Shown here in pieces: positions 49,873 through 60,746 of a DNA stretch of 64,000 bases. The stretch is from Callaeas wilsoni. Its lineage: Eukaryota; Chordata; Aves; Passeriformes; Callaeidae. The stretch is from NCBI GenBank assembly GCA_013398955.1, contig VWPU01002099.1, positions 154,425 to 218,424 of the forward strand, given 5' to 3'. Within the stretch, counting starts at the first letter, position 1. Every line of letters begins with the position of its first letter. The translations under genes were made by a program, and so were the position numbers. The notes beneath the pieces are model-generated. The model saw only the letters and a program-made list of their open reading frames with translations, was not told the DNA's origin and searched no databases.

Positions 49873-52800
49873 CTATATATTTGAGACATTTTTATATAAA
49901 GATATATATTACCCTCACATACCTTTCATCTCCAACTTTCACACTGGATTTTTACTTTTCTTCGGCACATCATCCATCAGTCCGTTATAGCAGGTAGGAA
50001 AAGCCTTTCATCTTACATGGACAAGGTAAGGTAGCAGCAGACAGTAAGTTTTGGGCAGAAGAAACTGTTATCAAAAACAAGCTTCCTTTTTTTCAGACGA
50101 AAAACCTATGAATTACATTGTGTAAACAAAAACCTGACAGTGTTTTGTCACGCCCATAACAGAAACAAAGTGCTGGAAAAGTTTCCAGAGATCATCTAGC
50201 CTGTCTTAAAGATGGATTATTTATGTCTAGTGCAGTATGTACCAAATAGCTAGTTCAACCCACTTACAGAAAGTAATCATTTCACATAATTCAGAATATA
50301 ATTAAACAGTATGAACGATACTGACAGGAAGGCAGGAAAGCCCCAACAGAAATGAGGGCTTCGGAGTTAGACTATCAGATGATATTCTAACGCTGGGACA
50401 GGATTAATGCTTGCATTTCTGGAGGCTGAAGAAAAGAGCTGATAGGGGTGACAGGTATTTTCCATTCCAAAACAGCTCCAATTTTTTTTTCTCCTCTAGT
50501 GCTGCTCCTTTATTCTCTAACTTACTCGTTGAAGAAACAGAACTTGCCTTTCTGAGGTGACTAAGAGATGCAGTCTGATACTTCTGGCACTCCAGCCTCC
50601 CTCTTAAGTTTTATCTGGAGTGGGAGGAGCAGCTTGGGATGGTGATAAGGAAGACAAGCAGGAGTAGCAAATTAGGCACAGAAAACTAAATGTTCTGCTA
50701 AAAATATCAAAGTCTATGCACAAAACTTTGTTCAAGGAAAAACAGAAAAACTACTTACTCTAGAAGGACTCCAAATTCTTGGTTTTATTTTTCATTCACA
50801 GGAAACAGTCATAGAAGGCAATATTATTTGAAAATACAGATCTGAAAGCTACAACTTTTATTTCATAAAGCTGGTAAGGAAAAAGACAAGGAAATGGATT
50901 TTCCCTTCTCACAAGATTTTCCTTCATTTACCCCATCCCATTCAAAAACTCCACAAACAGCCGAGCCACTTGGATTTAAATCAGCTGTAACACTGCTGCA
51001 TGTAACAATGCAAGAGCTTTGGATTGTCACAAGAGCTTAGAGAGGCACATTAGGACACTGTAGCTTTCCTCAGTAGCCTATAGACATCGTTACATCAGAA
51101 ACAGAAGTGGGACTGTCTTTGGAGAAGAATCAAATCAGTGGAAACATTCCTACATAGATGGGGCTGCAGGTGAACTTTTGTCAGCACCACCAAGGCAGAA
51201 CTCTCACAGCTGCTAAAGAAAACGGATCTCTCCTCGTTCTTTGTCACAGAAGAAGCAGCTGTTGAAAGGAAGCCTATGCCAGTCCAGCCCATCTGCTCAA
51301 CACTCACTGCAGAAGGGCACACACAGTGAAACAGAGAGGGAAAGCAGGGGATCCACACAGGCCATCCTTTGCACAACAGGGGGTATGAAAGAGACTTTTG
51401 TCTCTAGGCCACAAAGCAGGTCAGAAATCACTTTGGATCCTTTACTTATATGACTATTGCCACACAGGCCACTATGTTCTTACAGAGGTTTTGCTGTCCA
51501 TGCAGCCTCAGACTAAAGGAAATCCTCAGCAAATAGCTCTTGTTATATGAGGTCCAGACAGCATTTGAGCTTGGGAGAGAGCACAGCAAGTGAAAACAAG
51601 TTTTTCTGCTGTCACATTCCCAAGACTATCTGTACCTCTCACCAGGATCAGCAGGGTCCTTCATCCACAGTAAGAACTATTTGTGAAAATCCACGTAGGG
51701 CTCTAGGTCCTGAGCAGCCTCTACCCCAGATCCTCCTTTAGGCTCTGCCACCATCCAACGTCTGTCCTGAGGTGTGTAGCAAACATCTAGACAGAGTGAC
51801 CCCATTCTCAGGAGACTCCAAGGAGCCAGCTGGGTCCCACAGGATGACAGCCCAACCTTCCTCCCAGAAAAGTGACATCAAGTAGGCTTCTCCAGTGAGA
51901 CAAACAGAGATAGAATCATCATCTCTGGCAAAAACTGAAGATCTCATGCTACAGTGAATGACTTTGCACAAGGTGTCATGCAAGCAGTCCAGAAGCTTAA
52001 TTTGCAAATGAATGCACTATTATAAATGCATAATTAAGTCTCCTATATACATATAGAATTAACTCTTCCCATTGCCAAGTAGCTTAGTCCAATAGCTCCT
52101 AAACAACAAACGTGATTTACTCCATGGAGCTGCCTTTTTCTCTCCTGTCTCTCTCAGAAATGCTGGGGTTTCTTCAAATTTTACTTCTAAGATGCACAAA
52201 CTATTTTGTAAGCCAAAATCAATATATTTTCCTCTCCCCACCCCCAATGAATTTAGCTTCTATCAGATAAAGAGGACTCTCTGAGAAGAGTCCTATCTTC
52301 CAGCCTGAGCAATTAATCATCTTAGTAACAGCAGACTGGAGAAAGTCAAAGAATACACACTGCATAAAAGAAAATCCTATATCTTACCATTTCTCCCTTT
52401 GGAAAACAAAGAAAAAAGCTTAAAAAAACAAAATCCAAGCCAAACCAATGAACTCTAAACCAATGCGTCTCCAAAGGTTTTCCCAGCTAGCAAAACAGCA
52501 AAATGCACTCAATGATTAATAAATGTGTTCTGTGACCAGAAGGATGAACTGCTAAAGGCAAGTCACATTTTGTGCACCAATTTCTTAAAAAGCCATGTTG
52601 ACTAAGGACATATTTTTGACACAATACACTTACATAAAGATACAACTATTGCTTGAATTGATACTGAATATTAAATTATCAAGGACTCCAACCAGCAACC
52701 AAAAACAAAGAAAACCACCCTTCAACATTTCTGTTGCACCAGGCAAGCTCACTGAAATAAGCTGTTTGCTAAAAGGCTGTTCAGAGAAGACCACTGTCAG

Positions 52801-55292
52801 TACTTAATAGCTGATACGGACCATTGAGTAGGCAAAGCATCTATGTTCTGCAGAGTGAAAACTGCTTACCTGGGACAGATCTATTAGGCTGTGCAGCTTC
52901 ACTGATAGGAATAAAGTTATAGACATGATAGTACCACTGAGGATATTAGTTCATAAGGGAATGAGGCTAAAAGATTACTGTAGTAACAGATAGACTGTTT
53001 AGGTCTGGAAAGCTTATTATTTTTCCCATTCCTGATTTCTTAGCATTGTCATTCCAGTGCTAATTACCTAATTAAAGGAGCTGTGTGATATTAACAGCAC
53101 ATTTACTTCTTGTGGTGAGCTGAGAAGACTGAAGATTAAAAACACACGGTCTCTTGCCATCTTTGGAACAACAACAAAGCAATATTTGCAAAAGAAATAA
53201 CACACTCTTTGTTTAAAAAGTCCCTAAATTCTCCAAGAACATCAAGTTCATAACCTGCTGACAAACAGAGCACCTGTTATTTACCCCCAGCCTCACAACA
53301 CCAAGCAAATGGCACTTCTAGTGAAACACAAAGTGTAAGAAGAAAAGAGGCAACACTTCATGGGGAAACAGGCAATTCCCCTGTCGTTTTGGGTATCACA
53401 TACCACGTTTCACAGTGTCAGCACACAAGTGGAAGTTTTTAGTTAGCAACTTGCAAACAACAGTTAGGAAAGTCTTGGGGAGTACACAGTGTTCTCTATT
53501 AGCAGCAGGGGACCAGGAATCCTGGAAGCAAGATTATTTCACAGACATAAAATAGCAGCAGAACTTAGTGCACTGCTTGGACTTTAAACACAACATTCAT
53601 TAACTGGAGATCTGTATGAGACAATTCCATGCAGAGGAAGCATGAAAAGCTTTCTGGTTTGAACATGTCTCTGGCAGTGTGACTGGGTCAACAAGTGTGT
53701 TGACTCTTTTAAAGCAGTTAAATTTTCTAAAAAGCAAACAAAAAATGAGCCCTGGATCAGTAACTTTACAAGCACTTTATTGCTATCCACTTTGTGCCAA
53801 AATTATCAGTATCAGCTTATTCCTAAAGCTTGGCCTAATTCACCAGATTCTACTAGTGATACTGAGTGGCTTAATTTTTTTGATGTTCAATTAGCATTTT
53901 CTTGAAAGAATAGATCTTTTTTGAATAGGCAAAGCAGTAATTGAGCATTTATAGAGAGCAAAGAGTGTAATACAGGTGCTCTGATGCATAAAATTGATAT
54001 GTGCAACTGTTATAATTGCTTTTGAAAATACTGGCCTTAGTGTTGAGGAAAATAAGCAATCCATCAAGACAGTTGAATACATTCTTTTAGCCAAACTTAC
54101 AAAAATTCCTCTCACTTTACACTCTACTATCCCTTCTACTCCCAGTCTTCTCCTGCCTTGTCAACAGCCCTTTGAAAGCATATAATCAACACTATCCACA
54201 AAGTTATTCAAACAAACAAAATCACAGCAATTGGACAGCTATTGATCCCATCTTTATAATTTTTAGATTGTGCTCAAGAACCAAGAAATGGTTTTCCTTT
54301 GATTGTTCCATGGCCAACAGCATACTTCATAGGCTAAAGGACTGATGCAGGTCATAGTAAAATATTTCCTTGAATTTCTTAAATACTATGAAATTTTTCA
54401 TTGTGTAATCACAAAAACATTAATTTGAGTACATAACCATTTGAATAAATAGTCAATTCATAGCAGAGAACTAGACTTTCAGTTTTAAACCAGCTCAGAG
54501 GTATACATTCTGCCTTCATGTATGTCAGCTTAAAACTTCAAACCAAATCCTTCCAACAACTTCAGATTAATAATGCTCTTTGCCATCAGTAACAAGCTGA
54601 GATTCTGGAATATTGAGTTTTCCAGAATCTTTTCTTTTATTCCAGAATAAAGTTTTTGCTCTTCACAGTGCCCCCTAATATTTTTGAAGTATATTGCAGT
54701 AGATGATCCTTCACACCAAATGCTTCCAAGCACAGCGTCTAAAATCTGCAACTTATCAATTTAGCCATGCTGAAGAACGTTTTCAGAGCAATTACTCACA
54801 GTACCCCAAGGAAAATAGCATTTCTCAGACAATATTCAAATTAACCAGAGACTCTTAGTCCTTAAAGTAATGAAGATTTCCAGTTTAAAAGACAACCAAA
54901 TTGGAGCACACTGATGTCTCAAAAGGTCCAGCTGCAAGTGACCTTAAAAAGCTCAAAAATATTTTGGCCAAGCATGAAAGACTAGATTTGTCATAGGATT
55001 AGTCTGCACTGTACAGGGTAGGCAGGATTTAATCTAACAGCATATTCAACCCTTGAGCAGAATAGCTGCATATTTACTCCCAAACGCATCATTTTGAGCA
55101 TTTTAGCAGTTATAGTTGGCTCTAAATTCTACAGCTGAGATTACCAGGCTGTAACATCTACTGTCACATAAGAAAATATTAAATCAAACCAAGCAGGTAA
55201 TTTGTCCCGGGAGTCAAAGACCTTGCTAGAAGTCACAAACCCCAAAATTTCTTCGTTCAAGCCGAGGTCTCTCCAGCATAGTTTTTCTAACT
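49873..55292. other. Non-coding stretch, one hairpin, no gene named
   Basis: Unique sequence. Two TAATTA homeodomain-type words sit 8 bp apart at 53061-53074, and an 11-bp hairpin lies at 54600-54630. The short frames near 51.1-52.0 kb lack splice support. Confidence 0.45.
54600..54630. repeat. 11-bp inverted repeat with 9-base loop
   Basis: AGATTCTGGAA at 54600-54610 pairs perfectly with 54620-54630, and a third copy of the word TTCCAGAAT follows about 10 bases later. Confidence 0.85.
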
Positions 55293-55306
55293 GCGCCATC
55301 TACTGG
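55293..55306 (-). promoter_or_regulatory. CTCF core motif
   Basis: The minus strand reads CCAGTAGATGGCGC, a full match to the CTCF core CCASYAGRKGGCRS. It lies in a small CpG cluster (several CpGs at 55262-55345) that stands out in CpG-poor surroundings, which would fit a site kept unmethylated by binding. CTCF binds such cores to anchor chromatin loops. Whether this one is occupied cannot be read from sequence. Confidence 0.6.
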
Positions 55307-55908
55307 CCGCATCCTATAACTGTTACCCATCGATTTCTCCCGACATACCGATTTTGATACTTCAATGGTTCTCAGTCACAAAAAAACCCCTTGAAAGAGC
55401 ACAGACAATTTCTGTGAAGATCATAAAAAGCAATAAGAAAAGGAAATCTATTTTCAGGCTTAAATCAGCTGTTAGTGTGCTCTCACCTCAACTGCAAAAG
55501 GGTACCTAAATGAAAGGAAATTTAAATCACTTAGTTCAACCATTAAAATAGCAGTGCTTCCTAACCCTAGCCCCTACTCTCACCCCAACGAAAAAACAAA
55601 CAAAGAAAAAAAGGAAAATAACAGAAAGAATAGTGCATGATTAGTGGAAAATATTATCACTCTTATCTTGCTTTTTCATGCATTTAAAGCTTATAACTCA
55701 TTCATACCAAATCAGACAAAATAAGAACAAGAAAATAAGTCCTCACTGTACCATCGAGCTGATAAACATCAACCCGGACATACATGGTAGCAGTAACACC
55801 AGTGGCTAATGACTGGAGCTTCATAGCAGAAACTGATCACTGGTAGGCTTTCCCCAAAAAAAAACCCACTATATATTTCCCTCTACCTTGCCGATTAAAA
55901 AGAAAATT

Positions 55909-55931
55909 AAAAAAAAAAAAAAAAAAAAAAA
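55909..55931. repeat. A23 homopolymer
   Basis: Run of 23 A after an A-rich lead-in, followed by CAACAAACCACC. No element is recognised upstream. Confidence 0.95.
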
Positions 55932-56639
55932 CAACAAACCACCAAAAAAACTATGCAGTTCATCTTCAGGAAAAGTCACCTAACACAGTAAGCTTCTTTC
56001 ATCTTTATCAGGTCATTTACACCCATATCTTTCCTTGCCTATACTTTACGGGGCTCAAAGTCTTCCCACACTCTTGCCTGTAGTGTCTCTGCCATTCTTC
56101 ATTGGAAAGAAAGAAACCAAAACACTAGACCAGTTCTCTGCCTGCTTCTCTCTGACACATCACAAGATCTCATCACTTCTACTTGGAAGAGACATTAGTT
56201 CAAAATGGACAGCTTCAGAAACAAAGCAAAGCTTCTCAAAACAAAGTTCATATAGAATTTAAGATACATTATTAGAAAGCAGTCATACATCTTGCATGTA
56301 TTGGTTTCTAATTTCAAGAGAGCAAAAGACATGGTTCAACTGGATAGCATCCACAGAACCACTACATTTTTGATACTAGAAAGAAACATAAGGATCTGTT
56401 GATTCAGTGAAACATATGGTCACATTCAACACCTTTGGTAGTCTTCTGTAACTCCTAACTAGAAGCATCCTTAGGCAGTATAAATTAACAGAAAATGGCT
56501 CTGTCAAGTGCACAAAGACACTTTCCTGTATCCAAAATGAGGGACCTAGAAATGTTTTTGAATTCACAGTAGCGATCCACACTGTAACTGTACAGGTCTG
56601 TAACAGAACATGATCGGGGGCGGATCAAAGCTCCCTCAC

Positions 56640-56894
56640 CTCTGAGCCTCATTATTCTCATGATGAGAAGCACAGGTAAGAGGTACCGTATGCTCTGGCC
56701 CAGCCCTTGATCCAGAGCAGTCTGGGTCAGAACACACCGCAAGACAAGACACTGTGCACTTGTGCTGCAGCACAAGGATGTGCAGGGAGGAGAACAGAGC
56801 CAGGCCACCCAGAAAGATCACACAGCTGTTTGCTGGCACACAGGAAATGCTGGCTTCTGGAGGTCCTGTGCTGCGCTGCTTCCTTGCTAAGTAC
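56640..56894 (-). other. Candidate 255-nt internal exon, GC-rich
   Basis: On the minus strand an acceptor (CACAAAGCTTTCTGTAG at 56895-56911) and a strong donor (CTCAGAG|GTGAGG) enclose 255 bases. One frame is open throughout: one base carried in, 84 codons, two bases carried out, so the exon would be symmetric. The translation begins YLARKQRSTGPPE, holds a hydrophobic stretch (CVIFLGGLALFSSLHILVL) that could be a membrane segment, and then several cysteines. GC content is well above the flanks, and a GC box (GGGGGCGGA) lies just beyond the donor at 56616-56624. I do not recognise the protein, and it could also be part of an unrecognised repeat. Confidence 0.28.
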
Positions 56895-57502
56895 CTACAG
56901 AAAGCTTTGTGAATACGTCCCTCACTCTCCCACAAAGCATCCATACCAGCAGCTGATCACAGGGACCAGAACTTTGCTCATGTTAAAGGGACAAAACATA
57001 ATGCTCGTATGCAGATGCAAAGAGAAGCTAGTCCAGGCCATCCATAAGAGCTCGAATTTTAAAAGGATTGCATCTTTCTCTGTCATTTTGGCCACTGATC
57101 CAAGCAAAATACAAAGTTAGATAAATTACTGGCCCTATTCAGGAAGGCAACATCCATATTCCTCAAGATCTACATTACAAATGGACTGTTTTTACCTCAG
57201 AACAAGGGACTAAATAGTCTTCCTACACACACCAATTGCCACTAAATTACCATGAGATCTACTCCAACCCACACAAAAATCTATTTGTATCCCCACTGCA
57301 GTTTTGGCAGTACATCAATTACTTTGACAACCCTCACAACTGTAAGAATATGTATAAACCTTGATCCAAAGATGAAATACTGCTTTCATTAGCTTAAAAT
57401 AGCACTAGATAAGCAAACCTGCCAGCCATATTAGAACATTTTGCTGTTCTATTATGTTCTAGGCAAATCATCTCCTCCCTTTTATCTCTGTTTTTCTTGT
57501 AG

Positions 57503-57645
57503 TTTGCAGCAATACACCAGAGAATACAAAAAGCCCAAACCCTGCAGTGGCCTTCTGGTGTCAGCCATGCTAACTACTCACTCCAAAAGGCTTTTATTCA
57601 AATTTAGCCGTTTGCAAACATTCCCTGTCCATTTGTTAGGTGAAG
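57503..57645 (+). other. Candidate 143-nt exon, plus strand
   Basis: A very strong acceptor (TCTGTTTTTCTTGTAG) precedes 143 bases ending at GAAG|GTAAAG. One frame is open, starting LQQYTREYKKPKPC. It is on the opposite strand to the other candidates and unrecognised, so chance is likely. Confidence 0.12.
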
Positions 57646-59822
57646 GTAAAGTGATGATCTCTTGTTCTGAACAGTTTTAAAAGGCAGATAATTGCAGACA
57701 GATAATCATAGGTAAAGCCTGTACCCTACCATCATGCCTGAAGAACATCCTGCTGATCTGTAAAGAGACAGGAATCAGTGCCACAAAGATGCTGCCTTAT
57801 GAATGTAAAAGCCTCCAGGGGAGCAGGAAAGGAGGCATTATATACCTCTCCATTTGGACTATTAGAGATTATTTCTGATGCTTCTCTAGTTTGAAATACT
57901 CAATGACTGAATATATGTCCTTGCCACTACTATCTGTGCAGCTCAGCAATTACTTACAAAAAGTAATGCTGTCTTCAGGATTCTCAAAATAATACAGACA
58001 AACTACACATCCACTAGTTGACTCTAGGTGCCCCTAGAGTGCAGCTCACTGTCTGGCTTCACAGCTTCTACCCACTGCCACCTTTTCCAGACTTTCCAAA
58101 ATTATCCCTACTAGAATCAAAGAGGCTGCTCTGCCATGGTCACAGCCCTGCAGCTCCTACTGCCCTGAAAAGGTTCTCCTTGCTGTAAGGAGCAGCAAAC
58201 CTTCAGAGCACAGTGACACACAGCTCTTCAACTCTACAGATTTGGGAACCATTATCTTAAAGGCTGAGGTATGAGTCTTTTCTGTTTTCATCTCTGCTCC
58301 TTCACCATCCTGCTGTCCAAGTATTTCTTTTTGCCTGGGGTCATCAACTACCTCCCTGCCTCTCGTGTTGCCAGAGCTCATTCCCCCTTTTAAAGCAGGC
58401 CTGCCTAGAGTATATTATAGCTAACTGGAAAGTGACAAAATCAAACGGTCAACGAGAAGTTGAGGATTACAGAAAGTGGAAATTTTCTCTCTGACATTTT
58501 CAAACAATCTAATTTGGAAGGCAGGCTAATGCTATTTTCCATTTCTGTATTCAAAACAGTTCATCTGCTTGCTTTTCAATGAATTGTGCAGGACTTTAAA
58601 AACAAAAAAATACAAATTTTAAAAAGCTTTTATACCTCTTTCTATTGATATTACATATTGAATATTATTAAAAAGTTAATTATTGACACTGCATTAAGAC
58701 TGTTAAAGACCACCCAGCAAAAACTTTGCAGAAAGTAAATTATCAAAGATTATTTAAGAATAAAAGATAAATGGAATGACAGAGGGAACAGCAGAAAAAG
58801 AAAAAAATATTTGTGGCAATTCCTGTGGTGCAGGAGTATTTCATTATACAGTTAAAAAAATATAGCATTTTCACAATGCAGTTATGCCACAGAGTAGGAA
58901 AGATTTCACTAGAAATTCACAGGCTTTGCTTGCTAGGCTTGAGCAGGCAGAGAGAACTTTTATCTCCATGCACCTTGACACAATATTGCTACACAAGATA
59001 CACCTTCAAACTTTTTAAATTAGTTCCAAATGCAACTTCGTACATATTTGGAAATTAGGAACAGGAGGAATGTATTTTTCCCTAAAGTCTTGAAAGAAGA
59101 AAACATAATTTTGCGAAGTTCATCTCTAAGTACAAGAGACATTAACATCTGCATCCTCTTGCCTAATTTCCACTGGTCTCAGGAAGAAGATACTCAGTTT
59201 TCCTCCTCATAAAAATCAAGAAATAAGAAAAGCTATAGAAAATTAAAAAATAGTAGGTCTAGCTAGACTTAGGTTACACAAAGACATTAGCAGTCACTCA
59301 TTATTTTATATAGATGTTCAGATTATTACAGCATAACGAGACTTTTACCAGTGTCTCTGCCATTATGGTTTCATCAGAATGCAGCATCCATCCTGGATGT
59401 GTTCCTATTCCCAGGGAGCATTCTTGTCCATTGGAAGGTGTCCCTACCCATGGCTGAGGGATTGGAACTAGATTATCTTTAACTTCCTTTCCAATCCATT
59501 CTTTCATCTATGAAGGATGAAAATAAACATTAACAGCTGCCTCCTTCACTTGCCAGTGCATCAAAACAAGGCAAGGTTCCAACTGGAAAGAGTTGAACAG
59601 ATATATTGTAGAGCATATGAAAGCACTAAAGGCAGCAGGGTAGCTTTACTTTAGATATTTCCTGTATTGTAGGGTCTACTTGACAATATAGAAGCCTGTC
59701 ACAAAATAAAATCCTTAACTTTATAGTTTTTCGAGGGAAGTTTTGAAAACTGCCACCTTGGCTCTTTTTCTTCTCCCTACTAAAGTAAATCAGCAGGAAT
59801 TAACTTAAGGCTAAACTAGTTT

Positions 59823-59844
59823 GGGGGTAGGGGTGGGTGTGTGG
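59823..59844 (+). repeat. G-rich run, possible G-quadruplex
   Basis: GGGGG, GGGG and GGG runs spaced by one to two bases are followed by GTGTGG. Only three runs reach three Gs, so a full three-tetrad quadruplex needs the first run to bulge. Confidence 0.35.
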
Positions 59845-60723
59845 AATTCTATTAGATTGCCATTTGCATTCATCTCTAATTTTCTTTGAATACATATGTA
59901 TATATTTATATGTGTGTATTTTCCCGTAGAGGTGGAACAGTCCAACTTTTGCGAGCACTCTAGAGAAGACTCAATGTTTTCTAGCACCTATCACTCACAG
60001 AGATCCTAGCAACCAACTAGAATTTCTAAACAAGTGGATAATACAATTATAAAAGCACTACCTCTATAAGAAGTTTTCAAAGTCAGCAATCTAACTTAAC
60101 ATTGTTCCTACCACATTCATGGATGTCCATGTACGCCTACTATCCTCTTCAGCTATGCAAGCACACTAACAGAAAAGCATATCCCACTAGAAATATTATA
60201 GTAATAGTTTCTTCAATTCTCAGTTTGTACAGAAATTTCAACCAGCCATAGCTGATATGTTTTCAGTGATAACCAGTGAAAAGCCTTGAGCTCAAAAATC
60301 TCCAAAGAAAAAATCTTCTGTGCCCTGTTAAGTGATTTTAGAGCAAAAACAGAATTACTGTCATGAAGTGCAAGCTTTGGCACTTCTAACATGTAGTCTT
60401 ATGTCCTCCTCCCCCCATCCCTAAGCCTGTTTGCTCTTTGCCATCTTAGCCTGTTTTAAATCCAGAAGAATCAAGTAGTAACTGACTTAAGATCCACAAA
60501 TGTTGTAATACGAGTGATCCATATCAAGCCTACAAAACCAGACTGGAACAGCAGTTAACAGTAGTTTTGAGAGTCTCAAAAATTCACTTTACAGGCTAAG
60601 AAGCTTATTTATCACAGTAGTTTTCCTTTGAGGTTGAAGTACTCTGTCTACGGGATGTAACTGTCCTATCTGGGTACCTCAGCAGCTTAAAATACCCTAA
60701 ATCTGCATCAGTTCATGGAAACT

Positions 60724-60746
60724 AAAAAAAAAAAAAAAAAAAAAAA
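60724..60746. repeat. A23 homopolymer
   Basis: Run of 23 A. The upstream sequence matches no retrogene that I know. Confidence 0.95.

Noticed and set aside
51738..52007. 89-codon minus-strand frame with fairly balanced composition
   Set aside because: There is no convincing acceptor or donor at suitable places and I could not link it to any family. It is within the length expected by chance.
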